DNA of 64,000 bases from Phyllobacterium endophyticum (GTDB taxonomy: Bacteria; Pseudomonadota; Alphaproteobacteria; Rhizobiales; Rhizobiaceae). The notes beneath the pieces were generated by a model. That model made no database searches. It was not told where the DNA came from and worked only from the letters and a program-made list of their open reading frames with translations. How positions within the stretch are numbered: position 1 is the first letter of the stretch; each line of letters opens with the position of its first letter. Shown in pieces: positions 35,452 to 44,979 of this stretch. The DNA is taken from positions 620,001 to 684,000 of the forward strand of contig NZ_PGGN01000001.1 of NCBI RefSeq assembly GCF_003010935.1, given 5' to 3'. A program made the position numbers and the translations under genes.

Positions 35452-37635
35452 ATGGCATCACGCGACAGGGGCAGGCAGCGCATTGAACCGGGGTTCGGTA
35501 CGGACCGCCGCTCGGGCGATGATCTGCGCGCAGATCCGGAGGACAGGCCTGTGGCAAAACGCAAGACGGCACGCAAACCGGCCAGGTCGAAGCGCGGCAG
35601 AGCGCGCCGGGGAAGCAGCGGCGGAGGGTTTTTCGGTGCGGTGCGCCGCTTGGTCTATTGGTCGTTCGTCCTGTGCATCTGGGGCGGGATCGCCCTTGCA
35701 GGAACGGTCATTTATTTTGCCGCCAAGATGCCGCAGACGACCACATGGGCAATTCCCGACCGTCCGCCCAACGTCAAGATCGTGTCGGTCGAAGGCGATC
35801 TGATTGCCAATCGCGGCGCCTCGGGCGGCGAGGCGATCAGCCTGCATGACATGTCGCCCTATCTGCCGGAAGCCGTCGTCGCCATCGAGGACCGCCGGTT
35901 CTATTCGCATTTCGGTGTCGATCCCATCGGCTTCACCCGTGCCATGCTTGCCAATGTCATGTCCGGACGCCTGGTTCAGGGCGGTTCGACGATCACGCAG
36001 CAATTGGCCAAGAACCTTTTCCTGACGCCGGATCGCACCATCGAGCGCAAGGTACAGGAAGTCATGCTCGCCCTTTGGCTCGAGCAGAAATACACCAAGG
36101 ATCAGATACTCGAAATGTATTTGAACCGGGTCTATCTCGGTTCCGGGTCCTATGGTGTGGCTGCGGCCTCGCGCCGCTATTTCAACAAATCGGCCAGGGA
36201 AGTGACCTTGCCGGAGGCCGCACTGATTGCCGGCCTCCTGAAGGCGCCGTCGCGCCTGTCGCCCGCGCGCGATCCGAAAGCCGCCGGCGAACGGGCGCAG
36301 CTTGTGCTTGGCGCCATGCGCGAGCAGGGGATGATCGGCGACAAGGAACTCAGCTTCGCCAAGAAACAGCCGGCAACCCGCGCCGCCTCTTACTGGAGCG
36401 GCTCGGAGCAATATGTCGCCGACCGCGTGATGGAAGAATTGCCGGGTCTGATCGGAGATGTACGCAGCGATGTGATCGTCGATACGACGGTCGATCTCGG
36501 CCTGCAGAAACTCGGCGAAGCATCGATTCGCGATCTGATCGGCAAGAATGGTGAGAAACTCAACGTCTCGCAGGGCGCCCTGGTTTCGGTGGACGGCACC
36601 GGGGCCGTGCGGGCACTCGTCGGCGGCTATGATTATGCCAATAGCCAGTTCGATCGTGCCAGCGAGGCCAAGCGTCAGCCGGGCTCGGCATTCAAGCCCT
36701 TCGTCTATCTCTCGGCGCTTGAACAGGGGTTCACGCCTGAATCCGTGCGCAATGACGCTCCGATCCGCATTGGCAACTGGACGCCCGGGAATTTCAACGG
36801 CAAGTATTTCGGCAAGGTCACCCTGGCTGAAGCACTGGCGCGCTCGCTGAATTCCGTTTCCGCGCAGCTTGTGATGGAAGTTGGTCCGACGACAGTCGTA
36901 TCGACAGCCCATCGCCTCGGCATCGAATCGAACCTTACGGCAAATGCATCGCTGGCGCTTGGAACATCGGAGGTCACGCTGCTGGAACTGACCGATTCCT
37001 TCGTTCCCTTCGCCAATGGCGGCTACAGGGCGCCGCCCTATGTCATCCGGCGCGTGACCACCAACGAAGGCAAGGTGCTTTACCAGCACAAGAACACGGC
37101 CACAGACCGCGTTATCGATCCGCGCAATGTCGGAATGATGAATGCCATGCTGCGCCAGACGGTCGACACAGGTACGGCGACGAAGGCCAGGTTCGGTTGG
37201 CCCGCGGCCGGAAAGACCGGTACCAGCCAGAACTTTCGGGACGCCTGGTTCATCGGCTATACCGCAAACCTGACGACCGGCGTCTGGTTCGGCAATGATG
37301 ACGGCAAGCCGACGAAGAAGATCACCGGCGGATCATTGCCGGCCATTGCATGGAAAGACTTCATGGTCGCGGCGCACAAGGGCGTTCCGGTTGCCCAATT
37401 GCCGGGCGATTACCAGTTGCGCCAGCAGGTCAATGATGGAAACGACATTTTGCCCGGCAGTGATCCATCGGTCCCTCCGGCCGAGGGCATCCCTTCGGCG
37501 CAGGTCAATCCTGCTGGCCCTATGCCGCCGGTGGACCTCGGCGACCAGACCGGCTCCACCCGGCCGGTACCTCCCGGCGAAGTTGGCAACTCGGGCCGCA
37601 AGACGACGCTGTTCGACCTGATCATGGGCAATTAG
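35452..37635 (+). CDS. mrcA: Class A penicillin-binding protein 1A
   Basis: 727-residue bifunctional peptidoglycan synthase. A basic cytoplasmic tail (to about 60) precedes one membrane helix. The glycosyltransferase domain (GT51) has catalytic EDRRFYSHFGVDPIG and GGSTITQQLAKNLF. The transpeptidase domain has SxxK in GSAFKPF, SxN in SLN, and KTG in AAGKTGTSQNFRDAWFIG. The end is proline-rich. It builds and cross-links cell wall in the periplasm. It diverges from the cyclase across about 260 bases, in which I see no further gene. Confidence 0.93.
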   Translation: MASRDRGRQRIEPGFGTDRRSGDDLRADPEDRPVAKRKTARKPARSKRGRARRGSSGGGFFGAVRRLVYWSFVLCIWGGIALAGTVIYFAAKMPQTTTWAIPDRPPNVKIVSVEGDLIANRGASGGEAISLHDMSPYLPEAVVAIEDRRFYSHFGVDPIGFTRAMLANVMSGRLVQGGSTITQQLAKNLFLTPDRTIERKVQEVMLALWLEQKYTKDQILEMYLNRVYLGSGSYGVAAASRRYFNKSAREVTLPEAALIAGLLKAPSRLSPARDPKAAGERAQLVLGAMREQGMIGDKELSFAKKQPATRAASYWSGSEQYVADRVMEELPGLIGDVRSDVIVDTTVDLGLQKLGEASIRDLIGKNGEKLNVSQGALVSVDGTGAVRALVGGYDYANSQFDRASEAKRQPGSAFKPFVYLSALEQGFTPESVRNDAPIRIGNWTPGNFNGKYFGKVTLAEALARSLNSVSAQLVMEVGPTTVVSTAHRLGIESNLTANASLALGTSEVTLLELTDSFVPFANGGYRAPPYVIRRVTTNEGKVLYQHKNTATDRVIDPRNVGMMNAMLRQTVDTGTATKARFGWPAAGKTGTSQNFRDAWFIGYTANLTTGVWFGNDDGKPTKKITGGSLPAIAWKDFMVAAHKGVPVAQLPGDYQLRQQVNDGNDILPGSDPSVPPAEGIPSAQVNPAGPMPPVDLGDQTGSTRPVPPGEVGNSGRKTTLFDLIMGN

Positions 37636-37637
37636 CA

Positions 37638-37711
37638 TTGTTCTTATCTCCCCGGAGAAATCGCAAGAGAGGGGGCTAGCTCAGTGAAGCGAATCGCTCC
37701 TCCAATATGGT
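37638..37711 (+). repeat. Partial copy of the 155-bp palindromic element
   Basis: TTATCTCCCC near 37649 and then GAGAGGGGGCTAGCTCAGTGA correspond to one half of the element at 26526-26680 (TATCTCTCCC, then GTGAGGGGGTAGTTCAGCGA), in the same order and with similar spacing. The second half is not present. It lies just after the penicillin-binding protein gene. Confidence 0.5.
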
Positions 37712-37718
37712 AAAGCAC

Positions 37719-37767
37719 CTTCCTCTCCGTCATCCTCGGGCTTGACCCGAGGATGACGGAGAGGAAG
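37719..37767. terminator. Perfect 22-bp stem hairpin between converging mrcA and glpK
   Basis: CTTCCTCTCCGTCATCCTCG onward (37719-37740) pairs without mismatch with 37746-37767 across the loop CTTGA. The symmetric stem sits between two converging genes and could stop transcription from either side, though no long T-run follows. The core CGTCATCCTCGGG...CCCGAGGATGACG is a palindrome repeated in many alphaproteobacterial genomes, so it may also be a repeat unit. Confidence 0.7.
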
Positions 37768-37783
37768 CGTTCTAAGATTGTAA

Positions 37784-39274
37784 CTAACTCGTCAACGTCC
37801 GTTTCACCGCCGTTCGCCATCCCGCAATTTTCGCCTTGCGAGTCTTGTCGTCCATCTTCGGCGTGAAACGGATATCCCGCTCCCAGGTCTTGGAAAATTC
37901 CCGCCGGCTGGGCCAGATGCCGGCCTTTGAGCCGGCGAGCCATGCGGCCCCGAGTGCCGTGGTTTCGAGAATGGTCGGTCGATCGACCGGGGCGTCCAGA
38001 ATGTCGGCGAGACGTTGCATCGTCCAGTCGGAAGCGACCATGCCGCCATCGACGCGCAGCACTGTCTTCGTACCAGACGATTTCCAGTCCTTGCGCATTG
38101 CATCCAGCAGGTCGCGGGTCTGGTAGGCCACCGATTCCAGCGCCGCCCGGGCAAATTCCGCCGGACCGGAATTGCGCGTGAGGCCATAGATTGCGCCGCG
38201 CGCCTCAGCATCCCAGTGCGGTGCTCCAAGGCCGACGAAGGCTGGCACGAGATAGACGTCCTGGCTGGGATCGGCCTGGTCGGCAAGTTTGCCGGTTTCA
38301 GGCGCCGAACCGATGATCTTCAGTCCGTCGCGCAGCCATTGCACGGCCGCGCCGGCGATAAAAATCGAACCTTCGAGGGCATAGGTCGTCTTGCCGTTGA
38401 GGCGGTAGGCAATGGTCGTCAGCAAGCGGTTTTTCGACAGCACCATGTCGCTGCCGGTGTTGAGAACGGCGAAACATCCGGTTCCATAGGTGGACTTGAA
38501 CATTCCCGGCTCGAAACACGCCTGGCCAATAGTCGCCGCGTGCTGGTCACCCGCGACGCCGAGTATCGGTATCGAGGCGCCGAAAATGTCCGCCTCCGCC
38601 GCGCCGTAATCTGCCGCACAGTCCTTTACCTGTGGCAGCATGGCTCGGGGAATACGCAGAATATCGAGCAATTCATCGTCCCAGTCATTCGTCGCGATGT
38701 TGAAGATCAGGGTTCGCGATGCATTTGTGGCGTCGGTGGCGTGCACCTTGCCGCCGGTAAGCCGCCAAATGAGGAAACTGTCGACCGTGCCGAAAAGCAG
38801 TTCGCCATTTGCCGCGCGTTTGCGGGCGCCGGGCACCTTGTCCAAAATCCATGAGAGCTTCGTTCCGGAGAAATAAGGATCGAGCAGAAGACCGGTCTTC
38901 TTCGTGAACTTTTTTTCGAGGCCCTGCTTCTTCAGTTTCTGGCAGAGCGCGGCGGTGCGCCGGTCTTGCCAGACAATGGCATTATGTATCGGTTTGCCGG
39001 TGCCCTTGTCCCAGACAACGACCGTCTCACGCTGGTTCGTGATGCCGATCGCCGCTACGTCGCCTGCCTGGATCTTGGCGTTTTCGATGGCGACCTTGCA
39101 GGTGCTGAGCACGGATCGCCAGATTTCCTCCGGATCATGCTCCACCCAGCCGGATTGCGGGTAGATTTGCGTGAATTCCTGCTGGCTTTTGCCCGCAACC
39201 TTGCGATTCTTGTCAAAAACGATAGCGCGGCTCGACGTGGTGCCCTGGTCGATTGCCAGAATATATCCGTTCAT
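37784..39274 (-). CDS. glpK: Glycerol kinase
   Basis: 496-residue FGGY kinase with the glycerol-kinase signatures: [18 protein letters not shown] at the start, [42 protein letters not shown] and GVAGDQHAA. Length is normal for GlpK. It makes sn-glycerol 3-phosphate in the cytoplasm. No glycerol facilitator or glpD lies beside it. The ribosome site GGGGAAG directly follows the end of a structured repeat, which therefore forms its entire upstream region. Confidence 0.95.
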   Translation of the reverse strand: MNGYILAIDQGTTSSRAIVFDKNRKVAGKSQQEFTQIYPQSGWVEHDPEEIWRSVLSTCKVAIENAKIQAGDVAAIGITNQRETVVVWDKGTGKPIHNAIVWQDRRTAALCQKLKKQGLEKKFTKKTGLLLDPYFSGTKLSWILDKVPGARKRAANGELLFGTVDSFLIWRLTGGKVHATDATNASRTLIFNIATNDWDDELLDILRIPRAMLPQVKDCAADYGAAEADIFGASIPILGVAGDQHAATIGQACFEPGMFKSTYGTGCFAVLNTGSDMVLSKNRLLTTIAYRLNGKTTYALEGSIFIAGAAVQWLRDGLKIIGSAPETGKLADQADPSQDVYLVPAFVGLGAPHWDAEARGAIYGLTRNSGPAEFARAALESVAYQTRDLLDAMRKDWKSSGTKTVLRVDGGMVASDWTMQRLADILDAPVDRPTILETTALGAAWLAGSKAGIWPSRREFSKTWERDIRFTPKMDDKTRKAKIAGWRTAVKRTLTS

Positions 39275-39283
39275 GCTTCCCCC

Positions 39284-39643
39284 CTAGAGCAAATTTTGCC
39301 TGAATAGAGCCAGTTCTGTTTCTCGGATGGCGAGGCAATCCACACGGAAGGTGGCGAGGCCGATGCATTTCCATCGTCCGACGCCGCCTGACAAAGTGGT
39401 TGGCCGCCAGCTGGAAACCCAGCCGTTGGTTTGCTTTCGCAAACCAACAAGCTTTTAAACCCGCTGATCGAATTATCCGCGTTTCGCAGAAACGCGGTTC
39501 GATCAGTGGGCCGGGTGAATTCGAGCCAAATCCATCGGGCGTTAGCATTGTCCGATGGAAAGGCATCGGCCTCGCCAAACCCCTTGACCTTGTCCACGAA
39601 TTCCCTCCGGCAGAACGACTCTATTTAGACAAACTTGCTCTAG
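39284..39643 (-). repeat. MITE-like structured intergenic repeat, copy B (upstream of glpK)
   Basis: 360 bp bounded by CTAG at both ends, with imperfect terminal inverted repeats of about 33 bp (CTAGAGCAAATTTTGCCTGA at 39284; CTAGAGCAAGTTTGTCTAAA read back from 39643). The core 39314-39510 matches copy A inverted. Stem 1 (39466-39504) pairs GATCG with CGATC and CCGCGTTTC with GAAACGCGG. Stem 2 (39425-39448) is GTTGGTTTGC/GCAAACCAAC. CTAG ends would suit TA or CTAG target duplication as with IS630-type elements, but no transposase is present. The end facing glpK lies 9 bases from its ATG. Confidence 0.8.
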
Positions 39644-39752
39644 TTTGCGGGCCACGATATGGGCTTCGCCCGAACGGATCAATCGCCCGCGACATGATAT
39701 GCCTCGAATTTTGCAGTGCGATAAGCTATTGCTGGCGCAACGGAGTATTCCC

Positions 39753-40502
39753 ATGACCAACGAAGAACCACGCAAGGTACTTGTCCTGACGGGCGCGAGC
39801 CGCGGTATCGGCCATGCAACGGTCAAGCGGTTTTCACGCGCCGGCTGGCGCGTCATCACCTGTTCGCGCCAGAGTTTCGACGATAATTGTCCCTGGCCGG
39901 CCGGACCGGACGATCACATAAAGGTCGATCTCGCCGACCCTGCCGATGTCGATCATGCGGTATCGGAGATCAGGCAGAGGCTCGCGGCGGAAGGCGGCAG
40001 GCTGAACGCGCTGGTCAATAATGCGGGCATCTCGCCCAAGAACAGCACGGGCGACCGGCTCGATTCCATCGAGACCCCCATGCAGACATGGATGAGCGTT
40101 TTCCAGGTGAACTTCTTTGCGCCAATCATGCTGGCGCGCGGCCTGTTTGCGGAACTTGAGGCGGCACAGGGGTCGGTGGTGAATGTAACATCGATCGCGG
40201 GCAGCCGGGTCCATCCTTTCGCGGGCACCGCCTATGCCACGTCCAAGGCGGCACTCGCGTCCCTGACCCGAGAGATGGCCTCGGATTTCGGTCCGCATGG
40301 CATCCGCGTCAATGCAATTGCCCCGGGTGAAATCGACACGGCGATCCTTTCGCCCGGTACCGACAAGATGATCGAGCATCTGCCCCTGCGGCGTCTCGGC
40401 AAGACCGCGGAAGTGGCGGAGACGATCTATTTCCTGTGCACGGAATCGTCATCCTACGTGACCGGTTCCGAGATCCATATCAACGGCGGTCAGCACGTTT
40501 AG
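39753..40502 (+). CDS. Short-chain dehydrogenase/reductase
   Basis: 249-residue SDR: cofactor loop TGASRGIGH near residue 13, VNNAG near 87, catalytic serine in NVTSIAG and YATSK near 155, and the C-terminal EIHINGGQHV. It oxidises or reduces an alcohol or carbonyl with NAD(P); the substrate is not evident. The ATG at 39753 follows CGGAG. It diverges from glpK with the repeat in between, and is followed by 236 bases without a gene. That spacer holds an 8-bp hairpin at 40595-40613 and a 30-bp palindrome. Confidence 0.85.
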   Translation: MTNEEPRKVLVLTGASRGIGHATVKRFSRAGWRVITCSRQSFDDNCPWPAGPDDHIKVDLADPADVDHAVSEIRQRLAAEGGRLNALVNNAGISPKNSTGDRLDSIETPMQTWMSVFQVNFFAPIMLARGLFAELEAAQGSVVNVTSIAGSRVHPFAGTAYATSKAALASLTREMASDFGPHGIRVNAIAPGEIDTAILSPGTDKMIEHLPLRRLGKTAEVAETIYFLCTESSSYVTGSEIHINGGQHV

Positions 40503-40692
40503 CGTAGAGAATCGGCATTGCCTACAGCGAATTCACGACGCCAATTGTGGTCCTGCCACACGAAAAAGCCATGATTCCGCCACAAAAACTCACACAAGAA
40601 TCTTCGATTCTTGCACAAGAATTGCCGCTGGAAGGCCGCTTTGGAAGGAGCTTAACCGCAACTCCGCAGCGCCTTCAGGTCGGCGCAGTAGC

Positions 40693-40722
40693 GGAATAAG
40701 TTCTCAGCTGAGAACTTATTCC
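40693..40722. terminator. Perfect 30-bp palindrome downstream of xylA
   Basis: GGAATAAGTTCTCAG (40693-40707) is followed at once by its exact complement CTGAGAACTTATTCC (40708-40722). It lies 17 bases past the xylA stop and may terminate xylA-xylB transcription or bind a symmetric protein. No T-run is present, and the zero-base centre would make a 4-base loop in RNA. Confidence 0.55.
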
Positions 40723-40738
40723 TAGTATCTTAAACCTC

Positions 40739-42049
40739 TCAGACGTAGCGGTTTACAACGTTCTCCAGGTATTCCTGGCGTCCCGAGCGTGGTTGCGGCT
40801 GCAAATTGCTGTCGTTGACCTGCTTTGCGATCTCTTCAAGCGAGACCTTGCCCGAGAGCATGTCTTGCGCCTCCGGCTTCGACCATCCCGCGTAGCGATC
40901 ATCGACAAAGCCAGTCAGAACCTTGTCCTCGATCATCTTCGCAGCCGCCTTGAGGCCACGTGCACAAGTATCCATGCCGCCGATATGCGCGACCAGGAGA
41001 TCCTGCGGGTCGAGTGACTGACGACGCAGCTTCGCGTCGAAATTCGTGCCTCCACTGGTAAATCCGCCGGCCTTGAGGATTTCATAATAGGCTACTGCGA
41101 CTTCGGGAACATTGTTCGGGAATTGATCCGTGTCCCATCCCGACTGGTAATCGTTGCGGTTCATGTCGATCGAACCAAAGATACCGAGTGCTGCGGCCGT
41201 TGCGATTTCATGTTCGAAGGAGTGTCCCGCCAGGATGGCGTGGCCCTGTTCGAGATTGACCTTGACCTCTTTTTCGAGGCCGAAACGCTTGAGGAAACCA
41301 TAGACCGTGGCTGCATCGTAATCATATTGATGCTTCGTTGGCTCCTGCGGTTTCGGCTCTATCAGGATCGCGCCCTTGAAGCCGATCTTGTGCTTGTAAT
41401 CGACGACGAGGCTCAAAAACCGGCCCATCTGGTCGAGTTCGCGCTTCATGTCGGTGTTCAGCAGCGTTTCGTAGCCTTCGCGTCCGCCCCAGAGAACATA
41501 GTTTTCGCCCTTCAGCTTCTGCGTGACATCGATGCAGGTCTTTACGGTTGCCGCCGCATAGGCAAAGACATCCGGGTCGGGATTGGTCGCAGCGCCCGAC
41601 ATATACCGGCGGTTGGAAAAGAGGTTGGCGGTGCCCCAGAGTAGCTTGGTCCCCGTCTTTTCCATCTTTGCGGCGAAGTAGTCGGCGATTTCATGCAGGC
41701 GCTTGTCGCTCTCGGCGATGCTGTCGCCTTCGGGACGCACGTCGGCATCGTGGAAGCAGAAATAGGCGGCGCCGAGGATCGAGAACATGTCGAAAGCGAC
41801 GTCCGCCTTCAACTTGGCACCATCCATCGTGTCGTTGAACCATGGACGCTCGAATGTCTGCCCGCCGAATGGATCGCCGCCCGGCCAGACGAAGGAGTGC
41901 CAGTAGGCGACGGCAAATCGCAAATGATCCTCAAGCCGCTTGCCCAGGACGACTTCATCGGGATTGTAGAAGCGGTAGGCAAGCGGATTGGTGCTCTCCG
42001 GCCCTTCATATTTGACTGGTTTTACGTCGCCGAAAAATCCGCTGCTCAT
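40739..42049 (-). CDS. xylA: Xylose isomerase
   Basis: 436-residue class II xylose isomerase, interconverting D-xylose and D-xylulose with two divalent metals. Visible are [29 protein letters not shown] with the catalytic histidine, [16 protein letters not shown], the metal-site [17 protein letters not shown] and [17 protein letters not shown]. The ATG at 42049 follows GGAG and overlaps the xylB stop by 4 bases, so translation is coupled. Confidence 0.96.
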   Translation of the reverse strand: MSSGFFGDVKPVKYEGPESTNPLAYRFYNPDEVVLGKRLEDHLRFAVAYWHSFVWPGGDPFGGQTFERPWFNDTMDGAKLKADVAFDMFSILGAAYFCFHDADVRPEGDSIAESDKRLHEIADYFAAKMEKTGTKLLWGTANLFSNRRYMSGAATNPDPDVFAYAAATVKTCIDVTQKLKGENYVLWGGREGYETLLNTDMKRELDQMGRFLSLVVDYKHKIGFKGAILIEPKPQEPTKHQYDYDAATVYGFLKRFGLEKEVKVNLEQGHAILAGHSFEHEIATAAALGIFGSIDMNRNDYQSGWDTDQFPNNVPEVAVAYYEILKAGGFTSGGTNFDAKLRRQSLDPQDLLVAHIGGMDTCARGLKAAAKMIEDKVLTGFVDDRYAGWSKPEAQDMLSGKVSLEEIAKQVNDSNLQPQPRSGRQEYLENVVNRYV

Positions 42050-43500
42050 GATTGAACTCCTTTTAGTGCTGGATAGAGATTGTGGTAGCGGTGATACGCC
42101 GCGTCGAACTCGCCGAGAAGGCGGGCCTCCGGCTCGATCGTGTAGTCGGTGGCAGGTGCGGCGCAAACCGCTCTTGGATCGGCCTTTTCAGCGGCGATCA
42201 ATCCGAGGCGGGCGGCACCGAAGGCAGCGCCAAAATCGCCATCCGCCGGTACATCGACGGGAATGTCGAGCGCCGTTGCGATGGCCTTGAGCCAGTATGT
42301 CGAGCGCGATCCGCCACCGACGGCGGTGACGCGGTCGAGCTTCGTCCCGGCGGCAGCAAGTGCGTTCAGGCAATCGCGAAACGCAAACGCAACGCCCTCC
42401 AGCACCGCCTGTGTCAGAGCCGTGCGGTCGCTGGCGTGTTCCAGGCCGTGAAAAGAGCCGCGAATGGCGGAATCGTTGAGCGGTGTACGTTCGCCGGAAA
42501 GATATGGCAGGAAGGTCACGCCGGACGGCGCGCGCAACGCATCGCCGAGCTCGCCCGTGAGTTCGGCAGGTTTGCGTGACGTGATGCCCGCGTACCAGTT
42601 CAGGGCATCGGTGGCCGAAAGGATAACACCCATCTGGTGCCAGGTGCCGGGCAGGGCATGGCAGAATGTATGGACCGCGCTCTCGGGATTGGGCAGATAG
42701 GTGCCATTGGCGGCAAAGAGAACGCCAGAAGTGCCGAGGGAAACGAAGGCATGGCCTTCGCCGACTGTACCCATGCCGCATGCCGACGCTGCGTTGTCAC
42801 CCGCTCCGCCTGCAACGACGACATGGCTGCCCATGCCCCATTGAGAGGCGAGATCTGCCTTGAGCGTACCGGATACCTCGGTCCCTTCCACCAGAGAAGG
42901 CATGTTGCCGGCATCGAGGCCAGTCGCTGCAAGCAGATCCGTCGACCAGGCGCGTTTGCCGACATCGAGCCATGACGTTCCTGCAGCGTCCGACATTTCG
43001 GACACATGTTCTCCAGTAAGCCACAAGCGCAGGTAATCTTTTGGCAGAAGCACCCGGCGCAGCTTCGCGAAGATCTCGGGTTCGTTGTTTCTGACCCAAA
43101 CGACCTTCGGTGCGGTGAAGCCGGGGAATACGATATTGCCGCTCAATGCCCGGAATTTCGGGTCGGCGTCGAGTTCGGCGGCTTCCTTGTGGCTGCGTGT
43201 ATCGTTCCACAGCATACATGGCCGAAGCACGTCGTCGTTCGCATCGAGGAGCGTTGCGCCATGCATCTGGCCAGACAGGCCGATGCCCTTTACCGCGGCG
43301 AGCTCCTTGGCGTGGCGGGCTTTGAGGGCATGAACCGCGTCTTCGGTCGCCTTGATCCAGTGCGACGGGTCCTGTTCCGACCAGCCGGAATGCGGCCGGG
43401 AAACGTCGAGTGTCCCGGTGCCGGAGCCGATGACAGTCTGATCTTCGTCAATCAGCAGCGCCTTGACGCCGGATGTGCCCAAGTCGAGACCAAGATACAT
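42046..43500 (-). CDS. xylB: Xylulokinase
   Basis: 484-residue FGGY kinase of the xylulokinase group: [18 protein letters not shown] at the start, [26 protein letters not shown] (a xylulokinase hallmark), and late [17 protein letters not shown]. It phosphorylates D-xylulose to xylulose 5-phosphate for the pentose phosphate pathway. It sits between xylR and xylA in one leftward transcript. Confidence 0.95.
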   Translation of the reverse strand: MYLGLDLGTSGVKALLIDEDQTVIGSGTGTLDVSRPHSGWSEQDPSHWIKATEDAVHALKARHAKELAAVKGIGLSGQMHGATLLDANDDVLRPCMLWNDTRSHKEAAELDADPKFRALSGNIVFPGFTAPKVVWVRNNEPEIFAKLRRVLLPKDYLRLWLTGEHVSEMSDAAGTSWLDVGKRAWSTDLLAATGLDAGNMPSLVEGTEVSGTLKADLASQWGMGSHVVVAGGAGDNAASACGMGTVGEGHAFVSLGTSGVLFAANGTYLPNPESAVHTFCHALPGTWHQMGVILSATDALNWYAGITSRKPAELTGELGDALRAPSGVTFLPYLSGERTPLNDSAIRGSFHGLEHASDRTALTQAVLEGVAFAFRDCLNALAAAGTKLDRVTAVGGGSRSTYWLKAIATALDIPVDVPADGDFGAAFGAARLGLIAAEKADPRAVCAAPATDYTIEPEARLLGEFDAAYHRYHNLYPALKGVQS

Positions 43501-43522
43501 GGATTCTCCTCCTGAATTACGT

Positions 43523-44770
43523 TCAAACTGCCCGCTTGAGCGATGCGTCCCCAGCGTCGCGCGGAGCGAAAATCTGTGTATCGAGGTGAAGCAAGGATGT
43601 CATCATGCAGCCTTGCAGGATGAGAGGATGCTCATCGGGATAACAGCGTATTTTGAGATCCTCGGCCGCGCCCCAGCCGGAGGTACCGTATACGACTTCG
43701 CGCAGGTCTTCTTCGATAAGGTCGAAAACACCCGCGCCAGATCCGACGAGGGCCACAGGAACCGGGTCGATCAGGGAAAAGAGGCTGCGTAAACCTGAGC
43801 CGATTGCCTGTCCTGCATTGCGGAAAGCGGCGCGCTCTTCGCCATCTTCTGCCCGCGCCCGGTTTGCGATCGCTTCGTAGGCCGCAGCGTCGACGTCCTG
43901 TGCGGGCTGGTCTTTCGGGTTACGGCCGGAAGTCTTTCGCATGATGGCATAATCGCTGGCATAGGCTTCGATACAGCCATGCCGCCCGCAGCGGCAAAGG
44001 GCCCCGTCCGGAACGTGCAGCATATGACCGAATTCGGCGGCGGAGGAGTGGACACCAAGAAACGGCTTGCCTTTGAGATAAAGTCCCATGCCGATGCCGT
44101 GCGAGAGGAGGATCGCCGCGAAATCGTCTGAGTAGCGGTCCGGCTCGATCCAGCGCAATGCTTCTGCGATCATGTTGCAATCGTTGGCGACGCCGACCGC
44201 TACGTCGTAGCGCTCGGAAAGCACTTCGCCAAAAGGAATATTACTGTCCGGCGTGATCGGCGACCACAACATCGTCGTGCTTGCCGCATCGGTGACGCCT
44301 TGGACACCCATGGAGATATGCATGAGCCGGCCCGCCCCGGAGGTCTTGCTTTCGAGCAGATTGTCGAGCATCGAACAGATCGCCCCGATCAGATCGTCCG
44401 ACGTGGCGTCGAGTGTCGAAACCCGCCGGAATTCTTCAGCAATCAATTGGCCCTTGTAGTCGAACAGAACCGCGTGGACCAGATTGAGCGCGAGTTCGAC
44501 AGTCGCGATCGTTGCTATATCCGGGTTCAAAGTGAGTGCGACTTGGGGCCGTCCCCGCCGGTTTGCTGCTGCATCGGCATCGCGGCTTTCGGTTACAATC
44601 CCCTCGGAAATGAGCGCTGTCGTGATAGCCGAAACTGTCGATGGGCTGAGCCCAGTCTGCGCGACAATATCGGTCCTCGACAACAGCCCGTGTTGCCGCA
44701 GTACTGTCAGCACAAGGCGTCTGTTCTGACGCCGGACATCGTCAGGACGCGCAATTTCATCTAGCAACAA
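43523..44770 (-). CDS. xylR: ROK-family xylose repressor
   Basis: 415-residue ROK regulator. The N-terminal winged helix (VRRQNRRLVLTVLRQHGLLSRTDIVAQTGLSPSTVS) is followed by the sugar-kinase-like domain, with the zinc site in CRCGRHGCIEAY. I choose the TTG start at 44770 because GGGAGG lies 8 bases upstream. An in-frame ATG at 44809 would read through that ribosome site and one copy of the candidate operator. It probably represses xylBA and xylFHG until xylose is present. First gene of xylR-xylB-xylA. Confidence 0.87.
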   Translation of the reverse strand: MLLDEIARPDDVRRQNRRLVLTVLRQHGLLSRTDIVAQTGLSPSTVSAITTALISEGIVTESRDADAAANRRGRPQVALTLNPDIATIATVELALNLVHAVLFDYKGQLIAEEFRRVSTLDATSDDLIGAICSMLDNLLESKTSGAGRLMHISMGVQGVTDAASTTMLWSPITPDSNIPFGEVLSERYDVAVGVANDCNMIAEALRWIEPDRYSDDFAAILLSHGIGMGLYLKGKPFLGVHSSAAEFGHMLHVPDGALCRCGRHGCIEAYASDYAIMRKTSGRNPKDQPAQDVDAAAYEAIANRARAEDGEERAAFRNAGQAIGSGLRSLFSLIDPVPVALVGSGAGVFDLIEEDLREVVYGTSGWGAAEDLKIRCYPDEHPLILQGCMMTSLLHLDTQIFAPRDAGDASLKRAV

Positions 44771-44783
44771 AACGATTTCCTCC

Positions 44784-44869
44784 CGAAATCTGTTTAGTGT
44801 GCAGCGCAATAAATGTCTGCCTTGCAGCAGGTTATGCTACGAAAATCTAAGTTGACACGAAATCTGTTT
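44784..44869. promoter_or_regulatory. xyl divergent control region with exact direct repeats
   Basis: CGAAATCTGTTT occurs at 44784-44795 and again at 44858-44869, 74 bases apart. A weaker version, CGAAAATCTAAG, starts at 44840. The second exact copy begins directly after TTGACA (44852-44857), a good -35 for xylF, so it sits in the promoter spacer. The first overlaps the ribosome site and leader of xylR. The layout suits XylR repression of both directions and itself. Confidence 0.6.
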
Positions 44870-44979
44870 TAAGTCACTATTTTTTTCGAGGCTCGAATTA
44901 AAGAGCTTCGATGCCGGCCGGAGGTGAAGTGCCAGCATCGACATGATCAACGCGTGCTGCTCGCACTGGGAGGAATACC

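Noticed and set aside
35458..37089. 543-codon open frame on the minus strand opposite mrcA
   Set aside because: It lies wholly antisense to a clear penicillin-binding protein gene and its translation has no recognisable domain; long antisense frames are expected in GC-rich DNA.
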